From the NCBI GenBank assembly GCA_030039005.1, contig JASHQT010000200.1, forward strand, positions 1 to 23,717: a stretch of DNA of 23,717 bases, given 5' to 3'. Below the pieces are notes generated by a model. That model saw nothing but the letters and a program-made list of their open reading frames with translations. It was not told the DNA's origin and made no database searches. How positions within the stretch are numbered: the first letter of the stretch is position 1; the number at the start of each line of letters is the position of its first letter. Positions 1 through 7,705 of this stretch are shown here, one piece after another. Source of the stretch: Bryobacteraceae bacterium (GTDB lineage: Bacteria; Acidobacteriota; Terriglobia; Bryobacterales; Bryobacteraceae). The translations under genes were made by a program, and so were the position numbers.

Positions 1-2292
1 GGCGTACTGCACATCGGGCATCTGCGCAACTATGCCATCGGCGACGCGCTGGCGCGCTACAAGCGCATGCGCGGCTTTAATGTGCTGCACCCCATGGGTT
101 GGGACGCCTTCGGCTTGCCGGCCGAAAACGCCGCCATCGCCAATAAGCGCGATCCCTACGAATGGACCATGCACAACATCGCCAACATGAAGCGGCAGCA
201 CCGGCGCATGGGCTTCAGCTACGATTGGTCGCGCGAAATCGCCACTTGCGATCCCGAATATTATCGCTGGAACCAGTGGTTCTTTTTGAAGATGCTGGAG
301 CGCGGGCTCGCTTATAAGAAGAAGGCCCTGCTGAACTGGTGCCCCGAGTGCGGCACCGTGCTCGCGAACGAACAAGTGGTCGATGGATGCTGCTGGCGGC
401 ACGAATCCACGCAAGTGGAGCAGCGCGAAATCGAGCAGTGGTTTTTGCGCATCACCGATTACGCGGGCGAACTGCTCTCGGCCATCGATGAACTGGAAGA
501 CGGCTGGCCGGAGCGTGTGCTGCTGATGCAGCGCAATTGGATCGGGCGATCAGAAGGTGCGGAGATCGATTTTACGCTTGATGGATCGGGCGAGAAGATT
601 CGTGTGTTCACCACGCGCGTGGACACAATCTACGGCGCTGCTTGCGTGATTCTCGCTCCGGAGCATCCACTTGTTGCGCAACTCGTGACCGCTGATACGA
701 AGCTGCAAGTCAAACGGATGATCGATTCGCGCGCGGCTAAAGGCCCCGGCGATGTCGAGAAGGAAGGTGTTCCTACGGGCCGTTTTGCTATCAACCCTTT
801 CAGCGGCGAGAGGATCCCCATCTGGATTGGAAATTTCGTGCTGATGGGTTATGGCACGGGCGCGATCATGGCCGTCCCGGGACACGACCAGCGCGACTTC
901 GAATTCGCTGAAAAGTACAATATCCAATGGCACCCCGTTATTGACCCGCTGGTTCCTGTCATTAGCATTGTTGGCGCCTTTCTTGACGATGGTCGCCTCC
1001 GGGAGTCGGGCGAGTACACGGGGCTGCTTAGCGAACAGGCGCGGCGGCTCATGACCGCGAAGGCCGAAGCGGAGGGTTTCGGCGAGGCCGCCATCACCTA
1101 TCGCATCAAGGACTGGGGCATCTCCCGACAACGCTATTGGGGTACGCCGATTCCTGTGATCTACTGCCCGAAATGCGGCATGGTTCCGGTACCTGAGAGC
1201 GATCTCCCCGTCGTCCTGCCGCTCGGGATTCCGATCACCGGTAAGGGCCGGTCGCCGCTTGAAAACGTGCCGGAGTTCGTGAATGTGAAGTGTCCCCAGT
1301 GCGGCGAGGCTGCTCGCCGCGAGACCGACACGATGGACACGTTCATCGATTCGTCCTGGTATTTCTATCGCTATTGCGATCCGCACAATTCCAGCGCGCC
1401 GTTCGATTCGAAAAAGATCGCCTATTGGTTCGAAATCGATCAGTACATCGGCGGAATCGAGCACGCCATCCTGCATTTGATCTACTCGCGCTTCTGGACC
1501 AAAATGATGCGCGACCTCGGAATCATTGCGAACGATGAGCCGGTCCAGCATATGTTCAATCAGGGGATGGTGATCAAGGACGGGGCCAAGATGTCGAAAT
1601 CGCGCGGCAACGTAGTGAGCCTGGATGAAATGGTGGAGCGTTACGGCGCCGACAGCGGCCGGGTGTTCGAACTGTTCGCCACCTCGCCCGAAAAAGAGAT
1701 GGATTGGACCGACGCCGGCGCGAACGGCGCCTACGGATTCCTGAGCCGCGTCTATCGCTTTGTGACGCGCAACGTCGGCTCAGGGGCTGCCGAGCCCACG
1801 GCCTCCGATAGGACAGCGCTGCGCAAACTCCACCAGACGCTGAAGCTGATCACCGACGATTTCGAAGGCCGCTGGCATTTCAATACATCGATTGCGGCGT
1901 TGATGGGTTTAATGAATGTGTTGACCGACGTCGAGAAGGATCTGTCGGCGCCCGTGATGTCTGAAGTGTTGGAAAAGTTGACACTCATGCTGGAGCCCTT
2001 CGCGCCGTATCTCGCCGAAGAGCTGTGGGAGGAGCAGGGCCGCGAAGGTCCCGTTTTCCATCACGCCTGGCCTGTGTTCGATTCTGACCTCGCGCGCGAA
2101 GAAGAGGCCGAAGTGGTGATCCAGGTGAACGGCAAATTGCGCGGGCGCGTCAACGTCGCCTTCGGCACGCCGCGCGAGTCGCTCGAAAAGCTGGCGCTCG
2201 CCGACACCAAGATTCAGCCGCTGCTCGATGGCAAGCAGGTGCTGAAAGTAATTGTGGTTCCCGATAAACTGGTAAACATTGTTGTCAAGTAA
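1..2292 (+). CDS. leuS: Leucyl-tRNA synthetase, 5' end cut off by the window
   Basis: Class Ia aminoacyl-tRNA synthetase that charges tRNA-Leu with leucine in the cytoplasm. The reading frame is open from base 1, and 763 residues are visible against roughly 860 in E. coli LeuRS, so about 40 or more N-terminal residues lie outside. The HIGH signature appears at once (HIGHLRNY, visible residues 4 onward). WCPECGTVLANEQV, the editing-domain threonine-rich FTTRVDTIYG stretch, a four-cysteine zinc-type segment (CPKCG ... CPQCG) and the KMSKS loop at bases 1588-1602 follow in the expected order. The anticodon-binding and C-terminal domains are complete, ending with the family-typical VIQVNGKLRGR segment. 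An ATG at 67 is internal, not the start. The stop overlaps the start of the next gene by 14 bp. Identification is secure. Confidence 0.97.
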   Translation, partial: GVLHIGHLRNYAIGDALARYKRMRGFNVLHPMGWDAFGLPAENAAIANKRDPYEWTMHNIANMKRQHRRMGFSYDWSREIATCDPEYYRWNQWFFLKMLERGLAYKKKALLNWCPECGTVLANEQVVDGCCWRHESTQVEQREIEQWFLRITDYAGELLSAIDELEDGWPERVLLMQRNWIGRSEGAEIDFTLDGSGEKIRVFTTRVDTIYGAACVILAPEHPLVAQLVTADTKLQVKRMIDSRAAKGPGDVEKEGVPTGRFAINPFSGERIPIWIGNFVLMGYGTGAIMAVPGHDQRDFEFAEKYNIQWHPVIDPLVPVISIVGAFLDDGRLRESGEYTGLLSEQARRLMTAKAEAEGFGEAAITYRIKDWGISRQRYWGTPIPVIYCPKCGMVPVPESDLPVVLPLGIPITGKGRSPLENVPEFVNVKCPQCGEAARRETDTMDTFIDSSWYFYRYCDPHNSSAPFDSKKIAYWFEIDQYIGGIEHAILHLIYSRFWTKMMRDLGIIANDEPVQHMFNQGMVIKDGAKMSKSRGNVVSLDEMVERYGADSGRVFELFATSPEKEMDWTDAGANGAYGFLSRVYRFVTRNVGSGAAEPTASDRTALRKLHQTLKLITDDFEGRWHFNTSIAALMGLMNVLTDVEKDLSAPVMSEVLEKLTLMLEPFAPYLAEELWEEQGREGPVFHHAWPVFDSDLAREEEAEVVIQVNGKLRGRVNVAFGTPRESLEKLALADTKIQPLLDGKQVLKVIVVPDKLVNIVVK

Positions 2293-3109
2293 GCTCACAC
2301 TCCTTTTGCTCGTCCCCGTCGCCTGCGCACTGGCGCAGCCGGAGAAGACCGCCTGGGACGTGCTGAAGGGCGGGCTCGCCGAAACCAATCCGTTGGACCG
2401 GCGGCAGGCGGTCACCGCCACCGGATCCATCGGGCTTGACCCAGAGGCCATCCGGCTGGTGGAAGCGGCGCTGAAGGACGACAAGGATTTGTTGATTCGC
2501 GCCACGGCCGCGGCCGAACTAGGCGAGATGAAATCGCGCCAGTCGATTCCCGCGCTGCGCGCGGCGCTTGACGATCCATCGGGTGAAGTGGGATTTGCCG
2601 CTGCACAAGCGCTGTGGGACATGGGCGACAAAACCGGCCGGGGATTCATCGAGGACGTTGTCGCCGGCCAGCAGGTGGCCACCGATGGCGGCGTCAAAGG
2701 CGCGCTCCACCGCGCCGATCGTCTGCGTTACGATCGCAGGGAGATGGCCATCATCAGCGCCAAGTCGGCTTCGGGGGCGTTGCTCGGCCCGTTCAACATT
2801 GGGGTCCTCGCGACCGAGCAGGTTTTCAAAGGCGGTGCGTCCGCTGCCCGGATGCAAGCGCTCAACCTTCTGGCTCAGGACTGTGACGCCCAAACCTTTA
2901 AGCTGCTGGAAACGTCCTCTACCGACGCCAAGACGTGGGCCGAAAAGGCCGCCGCTGCCAAAGCGCTGGGGCGCTGCGGCAATACCGACGCCATTCCGAA
3001 ACTCGAAGAGAACCTGTCGAACTCGAACGCCGCAGTGAAGTTCATGTCGGCGGCCGCGATCATCCGGCTGAGCGAAAAGCCCCCGGCCTCAGCTTCCGTG
3101 CTTCGCTAA
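2279..3109 (+). CDS. Exported HEAT-repeat protein of unknown function
   Basis: I do not recognise a named family. The 276-residue product starts with a signal-peptide-like segment (a lysine, then a leucine-rich core, then ALA before Gln, near residue 20), so it is probably exported. Two blocks of helical HEAT or PBS-lyase-like repeats are visible, about residues 56-117 (alternating leucines and alanines around PALRAALDDPSGEV) and about residues 220-267 (DAIPKLEENLSNSNAAVKF). Such repeats usually form a protein-binding scaffold. The start is a TTG overlapping the leuS stop by 14 bp; a second TTG follows directly, no ATG lies nearby, and the signal peptide supports this start. The overlap suggests translational coupling to leuS. 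The 3' end overlaps the convergent pyrophosphatase gene by 21 bp. A role in tRNA charging should not be assumed from position. Confidence 0.75.
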   Translation: MLSSKLTLLLLVPVACALAQPEKTAWDVLKGGLAETNPLDRRQAVTATGSIGLDPEAIRLVEAALKDDKDLLIRATAAAELGEMKSRQSIPALRAALDDPSGEVGFAAAQALWDMGDKTGRGFIEDVVAGQQVATDGGVKGALHRADRLRYDRREMAIISAKSASGALLGPFNIGVLATEQVFKGGASAARMQALNLLAQDCDAQTFKLLETSSTDAKTWAEKAAAAKALGRCGNTDAIPKLEENLSNSNAAVKFMSAAAIIRLSEKPPASASVLR

Positions 3110-3622
3110 ATAAGCTCTCCGACTTTCCACGATCACATTCCTCGCCTCAATCGGATCGCCCCAGCCCAGCGTGCTCGTCTCGCGGCCCTCTAATTCTTTG
3201 TAGATGTTGAAGAAGTGCTCCACCGCGCGGCGCAGGTGTGGATAGATCTGGTCCAGTGTGTGAACCTGCTGGTAGACCGGGTCGCGATTGCGCACCGCGA
3301 TGATTTTCTGGTCATTCTGTTCCTGATCCACCATGTTCAGGACTCCGATCGGCCGCACCTCGACCACGCACCCGGTAAACGTGGGGTCCTCTACCAGGAC
3401 CAAAACATCCATCGGATCGCCATCGCTCGCTAGAGTCCCCGGGATGAAGCCATAATCGCCGGGATAATGTACGGGAGAATACAAAACCCGGTCCAGGCGG
3501 AAGGCACCCAGCTCCCGGTCGTATTCGTATTTGTTGCTGGACCCCTTCGGAATCTCCACCACCATTCGCACGACCTCAGGGAAGGCCTTTCCGGGATCGA
3601 GGTCGTACATGGAGGGGGTCAC
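3089..3622 (-). CDS. ppa: Inorganic pyrophosphatase, family I
   Basis: Soluble Mg-dependent enzyme that hydrolyses pyrophosphate to two phosphates, pulling biosynthetic reactions forward. The 177-residue product matches the usual size. It contains the N-terminal VVEIPKGSSNKYEYD substrate-site segment (about residues 21-35), YPGDYGFIPGT and the metal-binding signature DGDPMD at residues 67-72, whose three aspartates (67, 69, 72) are the family ligands. The start is uncertain: the frame begins with GTG at 3622, preceded by a purine-rich GGGGGA about 11 bases away, but an in-frame ATG at 3610 gives a start nearer the usual one (MYDLDPGKAF). The gene is divergent from mraZ and convergent with the HEAT gene, overlapping it by 21 bp. 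Confidence 0.95.
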   Translation of the reverse strand: MTPSMYDLDPGKAFPEVVRMVVEIPKGSSNKYEYDRELGAFRLDRVLYSPVHYPGDYGFIPGTLASDGDPMDVLVLVEDPTFTGCVVEVRPIGVLNMVDQEQNDQKIIAVRNRDPVYQQVHTLDQIYPHLRRAVEHFFNIYKELEGRETSTLGWGDPIEARNVIVESRRAYLAKHGS

Positions 3623-3695
3623 CTAGGGAATCCCCCAATGCTTAGTGGTGGCATCGCCAAACCATTCCTCTGCCAAGGGTAAGCAGAAATAATTC

Positions 3696-3725
3696 TTGCA
3701 ATCCTTTTCAGAGTCGTGGCAAAAT
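3696..3725 (+). promoter_or_regulatory. Candidate sigma-70-type promoter of the dcw operon
   Basis: TTGCAA (3696-3701) and CAAAAT (3720-3725) are separated by 18 bp, each matching four of six consensus positions. They lie in the 139-bp space between the divergent ppa and mraZ genes, which is the expected place. The TTG that opens the longest mraZ frame is the first half of this -35 box. Seen by eye only; no transcript evidence. Confidence 0.45.
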
Positions 3726-3737
3726 CCATTCAAGGCC

Positions 3738-3766
3738 GAAAGTGGCCAAACAAGGACAAAAGTGGA
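3738..3766 (+). promoter_or_regulatory. Candidate MraZ operator boxes
   Basis: AAAGTGG occurs at 3739-3745 and again at 3759-3765, exactly 20 bp apart, with a degenerate AAACAAG copy midway near 3749. The copies are therefore roughly on one helical face at 10-bp steps. MraZ of other bacteria binds short direct repeats at about 10-bp spacing in front of its own gene (AAAGTGK-type in mollicutes, TGGG-type in E. coli). The second box overlaps the proposed GTG start. Autoregulation is an inference. Confidence 0.5.
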
Positions 3767-4247
3767 CGAAAAGCCTCAAACCGCGCCCGTGGAGCCTCCT
3801 CGCGGCTTCTTTTCGGCCCACATTGACGACAAGGGCAGGCTTAAGCTTCCCGTGGAAGTGCAGCAGTATTTTGCGGGGATCGGGGATGAGAAATATTTCG
3901 TGACCAGCGTGGACAACCGCATAGCTCGAATCTACCCGATTTCCGTATGGAAGGGAAACGAAAAAATTCTGGAAGAGCTGTCCATCGAGAATCCTGACGC
4001 AGCGGAAGCTGTGGCGTTTATCGCGAACGATTACGGCGCTGAAGCGAAGATCGATGGGCAAGGCCGATTGACGTTGCCCACGGATTTGCGCCGTGGCCTG
4101 GAGCTCGAAAACCAGGAAGTGCGTCTGGATTGCACGCTCGGGGCGGTGAATATTTACTCGAAAACCCAGTACGAAGCGCGCAAGCAGCAGGCCAAGGACA
4201 TGCTGGCGGAGAAGTTGAAAGCGGCGAAGCAGAAGGGATTCAAGTAG
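3762..4247 (+). CDS. mraZ: MraZ transcriptional regulator, first gene of the dcw cluster
   Basis: DNA-binding regulator of the division and cell wall operon, in the MraZ/AbrB-like fold. Two copies of the family's hallmark motif are present, DDKGRLKLP (residues 22-30) and DGQGRLTLP (98-106). The C-terminal tail is lysine- and alanine-rich. The frame is open from a TTG at 3696, but I chose GTG 3762 (161 aa). AAGGA lies about six bases upstream, the extra N-terminal residues are not family-like, and the TTG falls in a candidate -35 box with MraZ-type boxes between it and GTG 3762. MraZ is normally near 145-152 aa, so a short N-terminal extension remains; GTG 3792 is another possible start but lacks a clear ribosome-binding site. 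The gene leads directly into rsmH nine bases later. Confidence 0.93.
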   Translation: MDEKPQTAPVEPPRGFFSAHIDDKGRLKLPVEVQQYFAGIGDEKYFVTSVDNRIARIYPISVWKGNEKILEELSIENPDAAEAVAFIANDYGAEAKIDGQGRLTLPTDLRRGLELENQEVRLDCTLGAVNIYSKTQYEARKQQAKDMLAEKLKAAKQKGFK

Positions 4248-4256
4248 CGATTATGT

Positions 4257-5117
4257 ATGCACGTCCCGGTGATGCTCCGCGAATGCCTGGAATATCTGGC
4301 CATTCGGCCGGACGGCATTTACCTGGACGCCACTGCGGGTTTGGGCGGGCATACAAGTGCGATTGCGCAGAAATTGTCGAGCGGTTTCGTGATTGCCAAC
4401 GATCGCGACGCCGAATCGCTGGAGCAGGCGAAACTGAACACTTCACGCTGGGCGGATCGAATCCGTTTTCATCGGGGAGCGTTTTCGGAATTGCGCTCCG
4501 GGCTGGCGGAGTTCGGCATCGAGCGCGTGGACGGGCTGCTGGCGGACCTGGGCGTAAGCCGTTATCAGTTGACGAATCCCGAGCGCGGATTTTCGCTGAT
4601 GGCGGACGGGCCCTTGGACATGCGTTTGGATCGCAGCCAGGAGCTGACCGCGGACGAGATCGTGAATTTTACACCAGAAAAGCAACTTGCCGACCTCATT
4701 TTCCGGCTCGGCGAGGAAAGGAGGTCGCGGAGAATCAGCAGAGCAATCGTTCGGGCGCGGCCGATCCACACGACACAGCGACTGTCGCGCGTGATCGAAA
4801 TGGCCGTGCCCCGAACGAGCAAAATCCATCCGGCCACGCAGACCTTTCAGGCCCTGCGCATGGCGGTGAACGACGAGCAAGGCCAGTTGGACCAGTTGCT
4901 CGCCAGCGCGCCGGATTTGGTGAAAAGCGGCGGACGCATCGCCGTGCTGTCGTTCATGTCGCTCGAAGATCGCAAGGTCAAGCAAAGCTTTCAGGCACTG
5001 GCGCGCGCGCAACGGGCGGAGATCCTTACCAAGCACGTAGTCAGGCCGTCGTCAGAGGAAATTGCAATTAACCCTCCTTCACGGAGCGCCAAGCTCCGTG
5101 CGCTGGAGATGAAGTGA
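4257..5117 (+). CDS. rsmH: 16S rRNA (cytosine-1402-N4)-methyltransferase
   Basis: SAM-dependent methyltransferase (older name MraW) that modifies C1402 in the decoding centre of 16S rRNA, and usually the second dcw gene. The order of family motifs is complete: HVPVMLRE at the N-terminus, the SAM-binding DATAGLGGHTSAI, ANDRDAESLEQAK, DLGVSRYQL, RGFSLMADGPLDMRLD, the SRRISRAIV helix, HPATQTFQALRMAVN and the C-terminal RSAKLRALE. At 286 aa it is a little shorter than the E. coli protein (313 aa). The family's usual SFHSLEDR reads SFMSLEDR here, with methionine at residue 234 in place of histidine. ATG 4257 is chosen because MHVPVM matches family N-termini; an ATG at 4253 is in another frame. Confidence 0.96.
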   Translation: MHVPVMLRECLEYLAIRPDGIYLDATAGLGGHTSAIAQKLSSGFVIANDRDAESLEQAKLNTSRWADRIRFHRGAFSELRSGLAEFGIERVDGLLADLGVSRYQLTNPERGFSLMADGPLDMRLDRSQELTADEIVNFTPEKQLADLIFRLGEERRSRRISRAIVRARPIHTTQRLSRVIEMAVPRTSKIHPATQTFQALRMAVNDEQGQLDQLLASAPDLVKSGGRIAVLSFMSLEDRKVKQSFQALARAQRAEILTKHVVRPSSEEIAINPPSRSAKLRALEMK

Positions 5118-5132
5118 TTGAGAGAAAAATAG

Positions 5133-5609
5133 ATGGCAACTCTCGCAAGTAGAGTGGATCGGTTCACGCGCTTCCCGGGCGGGGGAGACGCGCGGCCGCG
5201 TTATCTGGCCGATGAAGATCCGTTCGAGATTCCCGCGTTTCCCAACGAGGATGTCTTCCTCTATGTCAAGCGCATCGACAATTCGCGCGTCCTGCGCGAG
5301 GTGGACCCGGCGGCGCGCAAAATCTGCTGGAGCCTGATTGGTTCGTCACTCGCCTTCGCGGCCATAGTGATTGCGCTGCTGCTTCCCACGCTGAATCGCC
5401 TGATGGCGGGATACAAGATGGAAGCCTTGCGCCAGGAGCGGCAGCGGCTGGAGCTGGATCGCGCCGCGCTCGAACTCCAGGAAACCAAGCTGCTGAGCCC
5501 GGCCCGTCTGGAGGAGCTGGCGCGCGATCAGCGCTTCATCGACCCGGCGCCGGAAGCCGTGGTTTACCTGGAAAGCAATAAGAGCGAGCAGATATTAGCG
5601 AAGAAGTAA
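5133..5609 (+). CDS. ftsL: FtsL-like division protein, single-pass membrane
   Basis: Small bitopic membrane protein in the position and shape of FtsL, which with FtsB and FtsQ controls septal wall synthesis by FtsW and FtsI. The 158-residue product has a cytoplasmic N-terminus of about 65 residues, one hydrophobic segment near residues 66-86, and a periplasmic stretch with heptad-like leucines (about 95-120, ALRQERQRLELDRAALEL) predicted to be coiled coil. The sequence family is poorly conserved, so the call rests on topology plus location between rsmH and ftsI. The N-terminal tail is longer than in E. coli FtsL and rich in acidic and proline residues. No clear ribosome-binding site precedes the ATG. 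Confidence 0.85.
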   Translation: MATLASRVDRFTRFPGGGDARPRYLADEDPFEIPAFPNEDVFLYVKRIDNSRVLREVDPAARKICWSLIGSSLAFAAIVIALLLPTLNRLMAGYKMEALRQERQRLELDRAALELQETKLLSPARLEELARDQRFIDPAPEAVVYLESNKSEQILAKK

Positions 5610-5610
5610 C

Positions 5611-5640
5611 CGAGCCGCGACCGTAAGGGAGCGGGGCCTC
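5611..5640 (+). repeat. Short interspersed palindrome (REP-like hairpin)
   Basis: Sits in the 43-bp ftsL-ftsI gap. CCGC (5615-5618) pairs with GCGG (5631-5634) and CC (5621-5622) with GG (5627-5628). GA faces GA between the two stems, and the loop is GTAA. As RNA this would be a hairpin with tandem G-A pairs and a GNRA tetraloop. GAG (5612-5614) and CTC (5638-5640) could close it further, leaving GGC bulged. Read on the minus strand it encodes LPYGRGSV, which I recall as widespread in Solibacter-type genomes. Only one copy was noticed in this window, so its repeat status is from memory. Confidence 0.5.
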
Positions 5641-5652
5641 AGGAACTGATAC

Positions 5653-7695
5653 ATGGATCCCCTGGCGACAAAACGTGTCCACATTCTGGTTCGCGTGGCC
5701 TTCCTCTGGGCCGCGCTGATCGCCGCCCGGCTCGTCCAGCTCCAGGTGATCCAGCATTCCAAGTTCGCCGAAATGGCGCGCGAGCAGCAGCAGAAAGAGG
5801 AGGAAATCCGCGCGCCGCGCGGCGCGATTCTGGACCGTTACGGACAGCGCCTGGCGATGAGCCTGCCCGCCGAATCGGTGGTCGTCGACCCGTTGCGCGT
5901 GCCGGACCTCTCCGTGGCCGCCGACATTCTCTCCAAGGTCCTGAATCTCGATTCCTACGAACTGCTGGGCAAGATGAAGATGGCCGTGGACGATCATCGC
6001 GGCTTCCTGTGGGTGAAGCGCAAGATCACGCCTGAGGAGGCCAAGCGCCTGCGTGGCCTGGACCTGGATTGGATCGAATTTCGCACTGAGAGCCAGCGCT
6101 ATTACCCCAACAAGTCGCTCGCCGCGCACGTCATCGGCAGCGTCGATTTCGACGAGCAGGGCAACGCCGGCATCGAGCAAAGCATGAACGACCAACTGGC
6201 CGGCCATCCGGGCGAAGTGCTGGTCACCGAAGACGTGCGCCGGCGCGGGTTCGCATCGCAAGTCGAGGACGAGCCGCAACCGGGCCAGGACGTGCGGCTA
6301 ACCGTCGACTCGCGCATCCAGTTCGTCGCCGAGCAGGAACTGGCGAAAATGGTGGCGCTGCATCATGCCAAATCCGGCAGCCTGGTGGCCATGGATCCGC
6401 GGACCGGCGACATCCTGGCCATGGCCAACGTCCCGACGTTTGATCCGAATGAACCACCCGAGCCCGGCAAGCTCTCCAACCGCGAGAATCTGGCGGTCTC
6501 AGCGCCGTTCGAGCCCGGTTCAGTGTACAAGGTCATCACGCTTTCCTCCGCGCTCGAGACCACCAACCTGCGCCCCGAGTCCATGATCAACTGCGGTAAC
6601 GGAAGCATCAACCTGTTCGGCCGCGTCATTCACGACCACAGTCGCTACGCCGCGCTCTCCATGGCCGACGTGCTGGCGCGTTCCAGCAACATCGGGGCCA
6701 TCAACATCGGGCTGCAAGTGGGCGACAAGAACCTCTACAAATACATTCGCCGTTTCGGATTCGGCCACAAAACCGGCATTGCGCTGCCCGGCGAATCGGC
6801 CGGAATGGTGCGGCCCCTCCGGCTATGGCAGAAAAGCTCCATCGGATCCGTCGCCATGGGGCACGAAATCGGCGTCACCGTCTTGCAACTGGCGCAGGCT
6901 TGCGGCGTGATCGCGACCGGCGGGCTGCTGGTGAAACCGCGGCTGCTGATGGATGCGCCCAAGGCGCCGCCCGTTCGCGTTCTGAAGCCCGAAACCGCCA
7001 TCACGATGCGCAGCATGATGGAAGGCGTGGTGATTAAGCCGTATGGAACCGCGCACAAGTACGCGCGTCTGATTGGGTATACGTCGGCCGGCAAAACGGG
7101 GACGGCGCAGATTTACGATAACCGCATTCATGAGTACACACACAAGTACAATGCGTCATTCATGGGATTCGCACCCGTCACCAATCCGAGAATCGTGATT
7201 GTGGTCACCATCAACGACACCGAAGGCACGGTGGGCTACGGCGGGCCGACCAGCGCACCCGTGTTTCGCGAAGTGGCCGCCGCCGGGTTGCGCGAAATGG
7301 ACGTGCCAAAAGATTTACCTGAGATGGTTCCTTCCGACGACAACGGGACAGCCGACGAGAACGATGTTGCGATCGCCGATCTTGGTTCTTCCATCCCTCC
7401 CCCGCTGGTCCAAGCGGGAGATGCCGTCGCCGCCGACGACCGACCGGCGGCCTCCGCAAACAGCGCTTTGGACCAGCGGCTTTTTTCGAAGCAGGCTACC
7501 AGCACGGGGCAGGATTTCTCCGGGCCGCGCGTGCCGAATTTTCAGGGAGAGACCGTACGCAACGTGATTGAGCGAGCCGCCGCGCTAGGCATACCGGTGG
7601 AATTCACCGGCAGTGGCATCGCGCGCGCACAGTTTCCCGAAGCCGGCGCCATTTTGCCTTCCGGTCAGCAGGTTCGCGTCCAGTTCGGGCGCTAG
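5653..7695 (+). CDS. ftsI: Septal peptidoglycan transpeptidase FtsI/PBP3 with C-terminal PASTA domain
   Basis: Class B penicillin-binding protein that crosslinks septal peptidoglycan in the periplasm, working with FtsW. It has an N-terminal membrane anchor (about residues 8-28), the pedestal segment APRGAILDRYGQRLAMS, and a transpeptidase domain with the three active-site motifs: SVYK at 290-293 (Ser290 nucleophile), SSN at 344-346 and KTG at 481-483. A low-complexity Ala/Pro/Asp linker (about 552-626) leads into a PASTA-like domain (627-680, VPNFQGETVRNVIERAAALG). At 680 aa it is longer than E. coli FtsI (588 aa) because of the linker and PASTA domain, an architecture more typical of Gram-positive PBP2x and SpoVD. 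ATG 5653 has AGGA eight bases upstream. Confidence 0.96.
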   Translation: MDPLATKRVHILVRVAFLWAALIAARLVQLQVIQHSKFAEMAREQQQKEEEIRAPRGAILDRYGQRLAMSLPAESVVVDPLRVPDLSVAADILSKVLNLDSYELLGKMKMAVDDHRGFLWVKRKITPEEAKRLRGLDLDWIEFRTESQRYYPNKSLAAHVIGSVDFDEQGNAGIEQSMNDQLAGHPGEVLVTEDVRRRGFASQVEDEPQPGQDVRLTVDSRIQFVAEQELAKMVALHHAKSGSLVAMDPRTGDILAMANVPTFDPNEPPEPGKLSNRENLAVSAPFEPGSVYKVITLSSALETTNLRPESMINCGNGSINLFGRVIHDHSRYAALSMADVLARSSNIGAINIGLQVGDKNLYKYIRRFGFGHKTGIALPGESAGMVRPLRLWQKSSIGSVAMGHEIGVTVLQLAQACGVIATGGLLVKPRLLMDAPKAPPVRVLKPETAITMRSMMEGVVIKPYGTAHKYARLIGYTSAGKTGTAQIYDNRIHEYTHKYNASFMGFAPVTNPRIVIVVTINDTEGTVGYGGPTSAPVFREVAAAGLREMDVPKDLPEMVPSDDNGTADENDVAIADLGSSIPPPLVQAGDAVAADDRPAASANSALDQRLFSKQATSTGQDFSGPRVPNFQGETVRNVIERAAALGIPVEFTGSGIARAQFPEAGAILPSGQQVRVQFGR

Positions 7696-7705
7696 CGATT
7701 GCGCC

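Noticed and set aside
550..1551. 333-codon minus-strand open frame opposite leuS
   Set aside because: Shadow of leuS, whose motifs are intact across the same bases.
3696..3761. 22 extra N-terminal codons of mraZ from TTG 3696
   Set aside because: They coincide with promoter and operator-like DNA and are not family-like; GTG 3762 has a ribosome-binding site.
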